This document shows positions 9,099-18,535 of a DNA stretch of 64,000 bases, one piece after another; within the stretch, counting starts at the first letter, position 1, and every line of letters starts with the position of its first letter. The position numbers and the translations under genes are program-made. Under the pieces are notes generated by a model. That model did no database searches and was not told the origin of the DNA. It was given only the letters and a program-made list of their open reading frames with translations. This DNA is from Vallitaleaceae bacterium (GTDB lineage: Bacteria > Bacillota > Clostridia > Lachnospirales > Vallitaleaceae): assembly GCA_028277605.1 (NCBI GenBank), contig JANQFZ010000017.1:1-64000 (forward strand), given 5' to 3'.

Positions 9099-9671
9099 TT
9101 ATTTTTCATACATAAATATAATGGCTTCTGCAATTTTAACTTTAGAGATGCCTTTATCCATACTCTGCTTTTGAATTCTTCTATGAGCCTGCTCTTCAGT
9201 TAAGTTCATATTTTCTATTAGTAGCTTTTTTGCTTTATTGATAATAACTTGATTACTATTACTCTTTTTTAAATGTGTTACTTCTTTTTCTAGCTTAATA
9301 ATACTCTTTGAAGTTTTCACTAACATATCAATGGTATGAATGAGCATTTGCTTGTTTAAAGGCTTTACTAATGGTGTAAAAATGGATTCTTGACTAAGAT
9401 TAATAAAGTAATGGACTTCTGTTGTATGAAGCAAAGCTATAACAGGACAAATACGTTCTAAAACAAGAGTCTCAGATATTTGATGCCCATTTAATCCCTT
9501 AATATTAAAATCTAGAAGACATATATCTGGATAGAGCGTATGAATTCTTCTTAATAAATCGTACCCATCTGTAGTTGTTCCAACGACATTATATCCACTA
9601 TCAGATAAAAATTGAGAAAGCTGTTTTGTAATTTTTTCCTTTGAAGAACCTAGTATTATCCTCGTATCCAT
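9099..9671 (-). CDS. ANTAR-domain response regulator (antiterminator)
   Basis: RNA-binding regulator of 190 residues: receiver domain (1-120), short coiled coil and a C-terminal ANTAR domain (about 130-188) with KAKKLLIENMNLTEEQAHRRIQ. The receiver keeps the phosphoacceptor position Asp54 (LLDFN) and Lys in VKPLN. The acidic pair normally near residues 9-10 is replaced by Ser-Ser (LGSSKEK), so Mg-dependent phosphorylation may be impaired. It starts 11 bp after the glnA stop and is cotranscribed with it. AATGGC hexaloop hairpins before glnA and glnN are its likely RNA targets. No partner histidine kinase is in the window, so the signal is unknown; direct interaction with glutamine synthetase is possible but unproven. 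Confidence 0.92.
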   Translation of the reverse strand: MDTRIILGSSKEKITKQLSQFLSDSGYNVVGTTTDGYDLLRRIHTLYPDICLLDFNIKGLNGHQISETLVLERICPVIALLHTTEVHYFINLSQESIFTPLVKPLNKQMLIHTIDMLVKTSKSIIKLEKEVTHLKKSNSNQVIINKAKKLLIENMNLTEEQAHRRIQKQSMDKGISKVKIAEAIIFMYEK

Positions 9672-9682
9672 ATAAACACCCT

Positions 9683-11014
9683 TTAATATCTTGCAATGTA
9701 TTTATCCACTTCCCATGAATGGACATACCTATTATAAGCGTCCCATTCTAAACCTTTAGCTTTAATATAGGGGTAATAAATTTCACCTAAAACACTTTTG
9801 ATGACTTCATCCATTGATAGTTCAATCAACGCTTCTTTTAAACTTCCTGGTAGATTTTTTTCCATATCAAGTAGGTTAGATTTTGCTTTTAATTCATCCT
9901 TGCTCATCATTTTAGGTGGTACGATTTTATTCTTTATACCGTCTAATCCTGCTTTCAGAATACCAGCAATCGCTAGATATGGATTACAAGAAGGATCAGG
10001 ACTTCTTAGTTCTATTATAGAATCCAATTCTTTTATACATGGAATCCTAATGAGTGATGTCTGTTGGCAGTTAGACCATCCTATTTTAACAGGTGCTTCA
10101 TATCCTGGTACGAGCCTTTTGTAAGAATTAACCGTTGGATTGGTCAATGCTGTTAATGCTTTTGCATGCTTAAGTAACCCCCCTATAAAATAGTGTCCTT
10201 GCTCTGACAATTTTAGGGGATGATTTTTATCATAAAAGATATTATACCCTTGAGCATCATACAAGGATAAATGGCAATGCATGCCTGATCCATTCCTATT
10301 ATTTAATGGCTTAGGCATAAATGTTGCATGCAGCCCATGTTTTTGAGCCATAACTTTTACAACAAGTTTAAATGTAATAATCTTATCTGCTGAATTTAAA
10401 GCATCGCTATCACTAAAGTCAATTTCATGCTGTCCAGGTGCCTCCTCATGATGAGAGGCTTTTATTTCAAATCCCATAGATTGAAGTGTCAATACAATAT
10501 CTCTTCTAACATTTTCACCTAAATCCATGGGACCAAGGTCAAAGTATCCTGCTTTATCATGGGTATGTGTAGTTGGGTCTCCATTTTCATCTGTATGAAA
10601 TAAAAAGAATTCAAACTCTGGGGCTACTTTTAGCTGATAGCCCATCTTCTCTGCTTCTTCAATAACTGTTCTAAGAACATATCTTGGATCACCTTTAAAT
10701 GCTGTGCCATCTGCACGGTTAATGTCACAAATCAAACGTGCTACCTTACCTTGATGAGGTCTCCATGGGAAGATTTCAAAAGTGTCTAAATCAGGCTTTA
10801 AATACATATCTGCCTCTTCATTACGGACAAAGCCTTCTATTGAAGAACCATCAATTAAAATATCTCCTTCTAAAGCTTTATCTAATTGCTCAACTGTAAT
10901 TGCAACGTTCTTTAATGTTCCTAAGATATCTACGAATTGGAGTCTAATAAACTTTACTTCTTGCTCCTCAACGATTCTTCTAATATCGTGCTTAGTAAAA
11001 ATACTTGCTCCCAT
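9683..11014 (-). CDS. glnA: Glutamine synthetase type I
   Basis: Dodecameric GS of 443 residues, the usual length for the Gram-positive GSI-alpha group. The N-terminal beta-grasp holds DGSSIEGFVR with the Arg used in feedback inhibition in Bacillus GS. The catalytic domain has APEFEFFLF, HHEEAPGQHEID, NRNGSGMHCHLSL and the flap VPGYEAPV. AGGAGG lies seven bases before the ATG. No adenylylation-type C-terminus is evident. First gene of a glnA-ANTAR operon, with an attenuator leader (11205-11254) and promoter (11262-11290) after dapL. Confidence 0.98.
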   Translation of the reverse strand: MGASIFTKHDIRRIVEEQEVKFIRLQFVDILGTLKNVAITVEQLDKALEGDILIDGSSIEGFVRNEEADMYLKPDLDTFEIFPWRPHQGKVARLICDINRADGTAFKGDPRYVLRTVIEEAEKMGYQLKVAPEFEFFLFHTDENGDPTTHTHDKAGYFDLGPMDLGENVRRDIVLTLQSMGFEIKASHHEEAPGQHEIDFSDSDALNSADKIITFKLVVKVMAQKHGLHATFMPKPLNNRNGSGMHCHLSLYDAQGYNIFYDKNHPLKLSEQGHYFIGGLLKHAKALTALTNPTVNSYKRLVPGYEAPVKIGWSNCQQTSLIRIPCIKELDSIIELRSPDPSCNPYLAIAGILKAGLDGIKNKIVPPKMMSKDELKAKSNLLDMEKNLPGSLKEALIELSMDEVIKSVLGEIYYPYIKAKGLEWDAYNRYVHSWEVDKYIARY

Positions 11015-11204
11015 TTGAACGCCTCCTTGTATTTTAAATTAATATTTATATTTTTCCCCACTCATATCTCATTATTATGATGAACCATATTAATTAAACT
11101 ATAGCCATAAATTAAAAAGTTATCAATACTATGAAATTATAAATATATCTTATTCTTATTTCTATAAACTATTACATATTTCAAACATAACAGTATTCAA
11201 TAAT

Positions 11205-11254
11205 AAAAAGACGCCTCTATCCAGCACAAACTAGATAGAAACGCCATTGCTTCT
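11205..11254 (-). promoter_or_regulatory. glnA leader: AATGGC hairpin overlapping a terminator
   Basis: A six-pair hairpin (11237-11254) carries the same AATGGC hexaloop as P2 before glnN. Its 3' half is the 5' arm of a strong terminator (11212-11243, 13 pairs with three G-U, six-base loop, then TCTTTTT). The layout matches the second half of an ANTAR element. I see no convincing first hairpin: the predicted transcript begins at about 11255, right at this stem. An upstream transcript reading through from dapL could add a weak one near 11282-11294. Confidence 0.65.
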
Positions 11255-11261
11255 TATATGC

Positions 11262-11290
11262 ATTATAATAGATCTTCTCTAAGGAATCAA
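11262..11290 (-). promoter_or_regulatory. Promoter of glnA
   Basis: -35 TTGATT (11285-11290), 17-bp spacer and a consensus -10 TATAAT (11262-11267), placed just after the dapL stop codon. Confidence 0.75.
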
Positions 11291-11293
11291 TAC

Positions 11294-12532
11294 CTAAAAA
11301 ATAAACTCTACATCAGATAATCTATTATAAATCTCTTCAAATACTTGACTTTCTTCATACTGTTCATAAGCAAGAAAAGTTACTGAAAATCTAACAAAAG
11401 CCCCTACATCATCCCAAGGCACAGTTGAAATAAGCTTTTCTCTTATTAAATACTGTGAGAAATCCTCGGCTGTTTTAAATTTAGGACCATTTTTAATTCC
11501 TTTAGGAATGGAAACATATAAGTAAAAAGAACCCTTAGGTTTTTTTGCTTTAAATCCTAAACGATTTAATACTTCTACTAAACGATCATGTCGTCTTGAA
11601 TATTTTTGTGCAGTAACTTCTGTAATTTCAGGATGCTCTAAAGCATATATTCCTGCTTTCTGAATAGCTTTAAACTGACCAGAATCATTATTATCCTTAA
11701 CTGCTGCAAAAGCACTTACAACTTTACGGTTTCCTGCTACAAAAGCTAACCTCCAGCCTGTCATATTGTAGGCTTTTGATAAAGAATGGATTTCTACACC
11801 CACTTGTTTTGCACCTGGAAGGCTTAAAAAGCTTAATGGTTTGACTCCATCGAAAGTTAAAGCTGCATAAGCTGCATCATGAATAACAACAATATTGTTT
11901 TTCTTAGCAAACTTAATAACCTGTTTAAAAAAGGTCTTGGTTGCTATTGCACCGGTTGGATTGTTAGGATAATTGAGATACAGTAGTTTCGCTCTATCTA
12001 ATATATCCTGAGGTATTTGATCGAAATCTGGTAAGAACTTATTTTCTTCTTTTAGCGGCAGATTATAAGCCTCTCCACCTAACCACTTAGTCATAGTTCC
12101 AATAATTGGATAACCTGGAACTGTTAGTAGAGTAACATCCCCCGGATTAATAAATGCTTGAGCCATCATCGCCAATGCTGGTTTAGAGCCTATAGCATGG
12201 TTAACTTCCTTCAATGGATCAATACCTTTAACGCCATAAACCTTTTCTAGATACACTGCTGCTGACTCTTTAAACTCCGTAATACCATTATCAGCATAAT
12301 TTCTATTTTCCCACTTTGCAGCTTCCATAGAAAGTGTATCGACAATCCCGCTATCTGCCATTGCATCTGGTTCACCAACACCCATATCAATAATGTTCAT
12401 ATCCGGATGAGCTTCAACCGCTGCTGCCTTGGCTCTTTTTATTTTTTCAAACTTATATAATACTGTGTTTTTACCAAACTTATTGCCACCTATTCTATTA
12501 GCGATAAGTTGTTGAATATAGCTTTCTGCCAT
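11294..12532 (-). CDS. dapL: LL-diaminopimelate aminotransferase
   Basis: PLP enzyme (class I fold) of 412 residues that converts tetrahydrodipicolinate directly to LL-diaminopimelate with glutamate as amino donor, bypassing DapC/D/E. It shows GVGEPDAMAD, YADNGITEF, NYPNNPTG and the PLP-lysine motif SLSKAYNMTGWRLAF. The length equals the family norm. AGGGAGG precedes the ATG. dapF lies 236 bp upstream in the same direction, so the two consecutive steps to meso-diaminopimelate, needed for lysine, peptidoglycan and dipicolinate, sit together. Confidence 0.95.
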   Translation of the reverse strand: MAESYIQQLIANRIGGNKFGKNTVLYKFEKIKRAKAAAVEAHPDMNIIDMGVGEPDAMADSGIVDTLSMEAAKWENRNYADNGITEFKESAAVYLEKVYGVKGIDPLKEVNHAIGSKPALAMMAQAFINPGDVTLLTVPGYPIIGTMTKWLGGEAYNLPLKEENKFLPDFDQIPQDILDRAKLLYLNYPNNPTGAIATKTFFKQVIKFAKKNNIVVIHDAAYAALTFDGVKPLSFLSLPGAKQVGVEIHSLSKAYNMTGWRLAFVAGNRKVVSAFAAVKDNNDSGQFKAIQKAGIYALEHPEITEVTAQKYSRRHDRLVEVLNRLGFKAKKPKGSFYLYVSIPKGIKNGPKFKTAEDFSQYLIREKLISTVPWDDVGAFVRFSVTFLAYEQYEESQVFEEIYNRLSDVEFIF

Positions 12533-12768
12533 TACTTTTACCTCCCTTTAATCATAAAGCTTATCATGTGTTTTCTTGTAGAGAATAACATAAATCGAAA
12601 AGTAAGGTTAAGAATGTCTAATATTATGTTTTCGTTGGTCTAAATAAGGTAATAAATGAGGAATATATGTACAGAATCCGTTCTATGGCTTCTTTTAAAA
12701 ACCAACGACAAAGGTTATGGTATTCTCTTATTAACTTGTCCTGCATTTCGTTTAATCGAGCTGTTATT

Positions 12769-13602
12769 TTATAAGAGCCAGTCTCCCTCAAAAACTGTAG
12801 CAGCAGGACCTGTCATAAAAATATGATTGGTAGCTTCATTCCACTCAATAAGTAAGCTACCGCCTAGTAACTTGAGTGTTGCTTTTCTGTTTGATCTATT
12901 ATTAAGAACTGCTGCAACTAAAGATGCGCATGCACCAGTTCCACAAGCCAACGTTTCCCCTGTTCCTCTTTCCCAAACTCTCATTTTTAATGTAGATGTA
13001 TCTACAACCTCAACAAACTCAACATTGGTTTTATTTGGAAACAAAGGAAGTTTTTCAACCTGAGAACCAATCAACTCAACTGGAAATGTCTCTACAGAAT
13101 CTACAAAGGTGATTGCATGTGGATTACCCATAGATACACAAGTAAAAGTATAAGAATGGTCTTGTAAGGTTATCATCTCACCCATAACGGGACTGTTAGA
13201 ACTCATTACAGGAATCAAATCCGGGTTTAATATGGGTTCTCCCATATCTACCTGAACTTGTTGAACGTATCCACCCGATTGTGTGAGCTTTAGTTCCTTT
13301 ACTCCTGCCATGGTATCTATGGTTACTGTTAATCTATCTGTCATTTTCTTATCATAGACATATTTCCCAATACAGCGAATAGCATTCCCACACATCTCTG
13401 ATTCAGAACCATCCGAATTAAACATCCTCATTCTAAAATCAGCTTTATCAGATGGTAGAATCAGCACAAGTCCATCTGACCCAACACCAAAATTTCTATT
13501 GCTCATCTGAATAGCTAGCTGGGATGGATCAACCACATTGTTTTGAAAGCCATTAATATAAATATAATCATTACCACAGCCATGCATTTTAGTAAACTGC
13601 AT
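12769..13602 (-). CDS. dapF: Diaminopimelate epimerase
   Basis: PLP-independent epimerase of LL- to meso-diaminopimelate, 277 residues. Both catalytic cysteines are present, Cys71 in [10 protein letters not shown] and the C-terminal one in [10 protein letters not shown]. The N-terminus [16 protein letters not shown] is typical. GAGGTGG precedes the ATG. The next gene downstream is dapL. A 236-bp gap separates them, with an 8-bp inverted repeat (12632-12639 and 12701-12708) but no clear terminator. Confidence 0.97.
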   Translation of the reverse strand: MQFTKMHGCGNDYIYINGFQNNVVDPSQLAIQMSNRNFGVGSDGLVLILPSDKADFRMRMFNSDGSESEMCGNAIRCIGKYVYDKKMTDRLTVTIDTMAGVKELKLTQSGGYVQQVQVDMGEPILNPDLIPVMSSNSPVMGEMITLQDHSYTFTCVSMGNPHAITFVDSVETFPVELIGSQVEKLPLFPNKTNVEFVEVVDTSTLKMRVWERGTGETLACGTGACASLVAAVLNNRSNRKATLKLLGGSLLIEWNEATNHIFMTGPAATVFEGDWLL

Positions 13603-13657
13603 TTATCCACCTCATTATCTAACTGTCGTCTACCTTGTTGATAGTACTGATGTTCCT

Positions 13658-13687
13658 ATTATAACACAATCTATTTTATAGTTTCAA
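13658..13687 (-). promoter_or_regulatory. Promoter of dapF
   Basis: -35 TTGAAA (13682-13687), 18-bp spacer and consensus -10 TATAAT (13658-13663) with a TG one base before it (extended -10). Confidence 0.7.
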
Positions 13688-13732
13688 TTATTATTTAATT
13701 CATTTGGTTTTTCATACATTTTATACAATAGT

Positions 13733-14464
13733 TTATTTTCTATTAACGTCATTTCCCTCCATTGGTGCAACATCTAATATATTATTTTCAGGAACATTAA
13801 CATAGTTTGGTGGTACATCTCCGCTTAGTATTCGATCAACAAGCGTTACATGCTGAACAACATTAACCTTCTCTGTTGCTAAAGGCACCACGATTTGCAT
13901 CGTGGTTTCTATAGTCAGCCATATTCTATGATTAATTTGATTAATTCCTGTTGAACGAAATTCTCTATCATAATTAATAGTTGCAGTCCCATACGGCATA
14001 ACTTCAACAGCAATACTAGGTCCAAGATTAGCCAGTATGCTGGTACCTACAACATTTCCAATGGGAATTGGTATCGATGCTTCTTGGTAAGTGTCCACAC
14101 TACTGGATATATTATTAATGACATCAGCACATATCTGATTGATGGTAATTGTATCGATACCGCATGATGCAATATCTCCATTATTATCAAAGTAGTACGT
14201 CACCAGATCATCCGTATTGATATTGGCTTCTTGGAGCGTTTTATTAACCGCTTCATTGATAATAGTGGTTGAGATAGTCTTGATTTTCATTTCAGACATT
14301 GCAATAACAGAAGGCATGATTTGTCTATCAATGTATTCATATAATAGGATAAAAATAACAGTTATGAGTATAATGATTATAGTAAGCTTAGTTAATGCAT
14401 TTTTTTTCCTATGTTTCCTGTTCTTTTTCCTTCTCGGTTTAACACCTTTTATTTGTCTTCTCAT
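13733..14464 (-). CDS. yunB: Sporulation protein YunB
   Basis: Protein of 243 residues with a very basic N-terminus (RRQIKGVKPRRKKNRKHRKK), one membrane helix (about 26-46) and an external domain. The pattern of EAVNKTLQ, IPIPIGNVVGTSILANLGP and a C-terminal TTMQIVVP beta region matches YunB, a mother-cell (sigma-E) protein needed for normal spore formation in Bacillus; its exact activity is unknown. AAAGGATG precedes the ATG. It is divergent from the PBP gene across 281 bp. Confidence 0.9.
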   Translation of the reverse strand: MRRQIKGVKPRRKKNRKHRKKNALTKLTIIIILITVIFILLYEYIDRQIMPSVIAMSEMKIKTISTTIINEAVNKTLQEANINTDDLVTYYFDNNGDIASCGIDTITINQICADVINNISSSVDTYQEASIPIPIGNVVGTSILANLGPSIAVEVMPYGTATINYDREFRSTGINQINHRIWLTIETTMQIVVPLATEKVNVVQHVTLVDRILSGDVPPNYVNVPENNILDVAPMEGNDVNRK

Positions 14465-14690
14465 ATGAACATCCTTTCACTAAGTGAAGGGTTTATTGTA
14501 ATGTACTAATAGGAAAAGAGTTATAAAATATATTATGTATTATTCTAAGTAAAAGTGTCTGTCCAGCGGTAATCCGCCCTTCTCTTCCTACTAAATATAA
14601 ACATTTATTTAACGGATTATGAATAATTCGTTAATAAAATGAAAGGCTTTAAGACAAATATTAAATTTTTACTAAAAATAAACCGAAACC

Positions 14691-14719
14691 TTTATAACCA
14701 TACATATTTTTGATATAAT
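14691..14719 (+). promoter_or_regulatory. Candidate promoter of the PBP gene
   Basis: A consensus -10 TATAAT (14714-14719) lies 26 bp before the PBP start, with a weak -35 TTTATA (14691-14696) at 17 bp. Confidence 0.5.
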
Positions 14720-14745
14720 GGTCTACGTGTTGAAGGAGGCTAATT

Positions 14746-17415
14746 ATGAATTACAGTAAAGATTCTAATAAAAAAAAGCAACAAAAATTAGATTCAGCCG
14801 CCAATAAAGTGACAAAAAAAGTTAGTACGTCCTTTGTAAAGATTATACTATTTGGAATTCTAGCTTTGATCATTGTTGGCGGTGGGATTGGTGTTGGTGT
14901 GTTTAAGGCTATTATTGACGCAGCCCCTACGATTGAATCTGTTGAGGATGTTATGCCTAAAGGTTATACAACCGTTATATACGACCAAAATGGAAATGAA
15001 GTTCAGAGACTGCATTCTACCAATGGCAATCGATTGTATGTAGAATTGGATCAAATTCCTAAAAATTTACAAAATGCTTTTATCTCAGTAGAAGATGAAC
15101 GGTTCTGGGATCACAACGGTATTGATGTTAAAGGAATTATGCGTATTATATTTGTTAATATATTTGAAGGTAAGCGCGAAGGTGCAAGTACCATTACACA
15201 GCAACTGATAAGAAATAATATTTTATCTACTGAAGTTACACTAGAAAGGAAGGTAACGGAGCAGTATCTTGCTGTAAAGCTGGAACAAAAAATAAGTAAA
15301 GAGAAAGTTTTAGAGTTATATTTAAATACTATTTCTTTAGGTCCTGATACCAATGGTGTTCAAACAGCTGCACATCTATATTTTGATAAGCATGTAAAAG
15401 ATTTAACATTGGCTGAGAGTGCAGTTATAGCTGGTATTACTCAAAACCCGACCAAATATAATCCTATAAAAAAACCCGAAAATAATCGAGAAAAGCAGCT
15501 GATTATACTAAATAAAATGCTTGAGCAGAACCTCATTACCCAAGTAGAGCATGATGCAGCAGTTGATGAAGATGTTTATGCTAATATTCAAACCATCAAT
15601 CAGAATTTTACAGCTTCATCCAGCTATTCCTACTACGTAGATGAAGTTATTAAACGTGTCATACATGACCTTCAAGAAAAAAAGGGTTATACGGAAAATC
15701 AAGCAGAAAACCTCATTTACAGCGGTGGTTTAAGTATTTATATTCCTCAGGACTTAAAAATTCAAGAAATCATAGATAAAGAGTATAAAAATGATGAAAA
15801 TTTCCCACCTAAAAGTGAGGATTACTCGGTCAAGCTCATCTACCGCTTATCTGTAGAAACTGAAGATGGAGATCTTAAGCATCCTGAAAAAGTAAAAACA
15901 TTTGATACCAATGAAGAAGCTCAAAAATTTATTGAACAGTATAAAGAAGAAATGGTTGGAGAAAACGATAAAATTCTCAAGGAACTGCCTATTCTTATTC
16001 CTCAGCCTCAATCAGCTATGGTCATTATGGACTACCATACGGGTCATGTTAAAGCCATTGCAGGTGGTCGAGGTGAAAAAGTAATCAACCGTTCTTTTTC
16101 TAGAGCAACAGAGGCTACTAGACAGCCAGGATCTACCTTCAAAGTTCTTGCGGCTTTTCTGCCAGCTATTGATACAGGAGGCTATACATTAGGAACAGTT
16201 CTTGATGATGTTCCAACAGTATTTAATGGTGGAGCAAAAAACAAATATGTTCCTAAAAACTGGTATAAAGGATATGCAGGCTTAAGTACGGTTAGAGATG
16301 CTATATCCATGTCAAGAAATATAATCGCTGTAAAAACATTACAAGATGTTGGTATTCAGACAGGCTTTGACTATTTACTCAATCTTGGTTTTACCACCTT
16401 ATGCGATAATGAAGAAATAGACGGTAAGATTCACAGCGATAAAAACTTACCACTAGCATTAGGCGGGATAACTAAAGGGGTTTCCATGCTAGAATTAACA
16501 GCTGCTTATGGTGCTATCGCTAATAACGGAGTCTATATTGAGCCCACCTTCTATACTAAGGTATTAAACAATGATGGTACCGTTCTACTTGAACACGAGC
16601 CTGTAACAAAAACTGTGATGAAGGAAACCACATCATTCTTATTAACACAGGCCATGCTAGAAGCTGTACGAACTGGTACTGGAACACAGGCTAGATTTTC
16701 GGATATGCCAACAGCAGGTAAGACAGGGACAACACAGAATTCTAAAGATATTGTGTTTGTAGGCTATACCCCTTATTACGTATCTACTATCTGGATGGGG
16801 TATGATGAAGGAAAAGTTCTTCAATATAGAGATGCTTATCATAAATACCTGTGGAAAAATATTATGGGGCAGGTACATGAAGGCTTGCCTAATAAAGATT
16901 TTGAAGAACCACCCGGTATCGTTACAGCCAGAATATGTAGTAAATCTGGAAAACTAGCTGTACCTGGGCTATGTGATAAAGCCCTCGGAGGGTCTACGGT
17001 CTATACAGAATACTTTGCAAAAGGAACAGAACCTACTGAAGAATGTGATGTTCATGTAAAAGCAACTATCTGTAAAGAATCAGGATTATTTGCAAATGAG
17101 TTTTGTCCAGATTCATCAAAGGAAGAAAGAGTCTATATCGTCAGACCAGAACCCTTTGTTCCTGAAGAATGGAATCCTGCAAATCCACCCTATATTGCAG
17201 ATAGAAAATATGAGCTTCCACAAAGTATGATTGGGGAGTATTGTAATATTCATGGTCCTGCACCAGTCATACCAGATGGTGATACTAACGGGGGCTTATT
17301 TAATAGTTTTATTAACTCAATTAATTCTAGCTCTGATGACAACGACGATAACGATGAGGAGAGTAATAACGATAACAACAGTCTTCTCCCAAATGAATTC
17401 AATAGTGATGAGTAG
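14746..17415 (+). CDS. Class A penicillin-binding protein (glycosyltransferase/transpeptidase)
   Basis: Bifunctional peptidoglycan synthase of 889 residues. A cytoplasmic N-terminus and one membrane anchor (about 31-55) lead to a GT51 domain with catalytic Glu116 in EDERFWDHNG and GASTITQQLIRN, and then a transpeptidase domain with Ser463-x-x-Lys466 (PGSTFK), Ser523-Arg-Asn525 and Lys659-Thr-Gly. All catalytic motifs are intact. The C-terminus ends in a flexible Ser/Asn/Asp-rich tail of about 40 residues. AAGGAGG precedes the ATG. Single-gene transcript with a strong terminator. The PBP1A/PonA group is likely; a sporulation-specific role cannot be excluded, since yunB is next door. Confidence 0.95.
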   Translation: MNYSKDSNKKKQQKLDSAANKVTKKVSTSFVKIILFGILALIIVGGGIGVGVFKAIIDAAPTIESVEDVMPKGYTTVIYDQNGNEVQRLHSTNGNRLYVELDQIPKNLQNAFISVEDERFWDHNGIDVKGIMRIIFVNIFEGKREGASTITQQLIRNNILSTEVTLERKVTEQYLAVKLEQKISKEKVLELYLNTISLGPDTNGVQTAAHLYFDKHVKDLTLAESAVIAGITQNPTKYNPIKKPENNREKQLIILNKMLEQNLITQVEHDAAVDEDVYANIQTINQNFTASSSYSYYVDEVIKRVIHDLQEKKGYTENQAENLIYSGGLSIYIPQDLKIQEIIDKEYKNDENFPPKSEDYSVKLIYRLSVETEDGDLKHPEKVKTFDTNEEAQKFIEQYKEEMVGENDKILKELPILIPQPQSAMVIMDYHTGHVKAIAGGRGEKVINRSFSRATEATRQPGSTFKVLAAFLPAIDTGGYTLGTVLDDVPTVFNGGAKNKYVPKNWYKGYAGLSTVRDAISMSRNIIAVKTLQDVGIQTGFDYLLNLGFTTLCDNEEIDGKIHSDKNLPLALGGITKGVSMLELTAAYGAIANNGVYIEPTFYTKVLNNDGTVLLEHEPVTKTVMKETTSFLLTQAMLEAVRTGTGTQARFSDMPTAGKTGTTQNSKDIVFVGYTPYYVSTIWMGYDEGKVLQYRDAYHKYLWKNIMGQVHEGLPNKDFEEPPGIVTARICSKSGKLAVPGLCDKALGGSTVYTEYFAKGTEPTEECDVHVKATICKESGLFANEFCPDSSKEERVYIVRPEPFVPEEWNPANPPYIADRKYELPQSMIGEYCNIHGPAPVIPDGDTNGGLFNSFINSINSSSDDNDDNDEESNNDNNSLLPNEFNSDE

Positions 17416-17424
17416 CTTTAGTAT

Positions 17425-17470
17425 AACCAGAGATAGCATCCAAAATTTATAATGCTATCTCTGGTTTTTT
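17425..17470 (+). terminator. Terminator of the PBP gene
   Basis: Twelve-pair perfect stem (17427-17438 with 17453-17464), 14-base loop, followed by six T. Confidence 0.9.
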
Positions 17471-17488
17471 ATCTTTTTAGCTGAAGGG

Positions 17489-18328
17489 CTATAATCTAAA
17501 GGTCTTACGATTGACCATCCTCTCTTTATACCTTGAAGGGGATATCCCTTTAATCCTTTTAAAAGCCTTTGAGAAGGCAAGAGCATCCTTGTAGCTTACT
17601 GCCATTCCGATTTCTTTTACTTGTAAGTTAGGGTTTTGTTCGATCAGTTCACAGGCTTTGTTTATTCTATAATGCAATAAATAATTCTGTGGAGATGTCC
17701 CGATTTGACCTTTAAATACATTAGAAAAATAGTTCCTGTTTAATCCAATATAAGACGTAACTTCTTTTATTGTAATAGCTCTAGAATAGTTCTTCTCTAT
17801 AAACTCAATAAACGCTTGTATATAATCTGTTTTATCGCTTACGTGTTTGCTTGGTTCACTTTCTTCTATCAGATCTGATAAAAATAGATAAAAATATCCA
17901 AGTAATCTTGTTTCTGTTCCTCTTTTTTCCTTTGAACTCTTTAGCATCTGCTCTAAATAATGGATGATGCAATTACTACTTTTAACTCTAATTATTGGAT
18001 TGTGAACACTAAGATTCATTTGTTTAAGATATTGATAACTTCTAGAACCACTAAATCCTATCCAATAATAATGCCATGGATCAAGGGTATCAGCTTGATA
18101 ATAAGAGAGAATATTTGGAAATATAATGAATCCTTCATTCTTAGTTATCTCGAAGCTTTGATGATTCACCATCAAAGTACCTTTTCCACTTGTAACAAAA
18201 TGGATTAAAAAATGGTCTCTAATAGTTGGGCCATACGCATGATTAGGTGCACATTTTTCTCTCCCGCAATAATAAATATGACTATGTGAATCATATTTTT
18301 TAGGTAAATCAAAAAGAAATTCTTCCAT
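17489..18328 (-). CDS. AraC-family regulator, likely of alpha-galactoside use
   Basis: Regulator of 279 residues with an N-terminal cupin domain (about 25-130; IHFVTSGKGTLMVN, WHYYWIGFSG) and C-terminal paired helix-turn-helix domain (about 170-275; GLNRNYFSNVFKGQIGTSPQNYL). This is the RafR/MsmR-type layout that senses alpha-galactosides or other oligosaccharides. AAGGAGG precedes the ATG. It is divergent from the GH36 alpha-galactosidase across about 200 bp, so it probably activates that gene; the ligand is inferred only from this neighbour. Confidence 0.9.
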   Translation of the reverse strand: MEEFLFDLPKKYDSHSHIYYCGREKCAPNHAYGPTIRDHFLIHFVTSGKGTLMVNHQSFEITKNEGFIIFPNILSYYQADTLDPWHYYWIGFSGSRSYQYLKQMNLSVHNPIIRVKSSNCIIHYLEQMLKSSKEKRGTETRLLGYFYLFLSDLIEESEPSKHVSDKTDYIQAFIEFIEKNYSRAITIKEVTSYIGLNRNYFSNVFKGQIGTSPQNYLLHYRINKACELIEQNPNLQVKEIGMAVSYKDALAFSKAFKRIKGISPSRYKERMVNRKTFRL

Positions 18329-18535
18329 AGAACCTCCTTCTCATGAAAATCTCATTTAATTACATTATACCATATCAAAACTACATATTAACATGTACAT
18401 TTATGTCATAATCCTTCATAATTTATTCATCTCAAACCATAATAAAACCCCATCTAATGTAAACATGGTTTGTTTAAATGATTGAACTTACATCAATCTA
18501 GCTATACTAAGAAGAAAACTCATATGGAGGTCATC

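Noticed and set aside
12624-12746. Forty-codon minus-strand ORF between dapF and dapL
   Set aside because: No ribosome site, no recognisable sequence features and no coupling to either neighbour.
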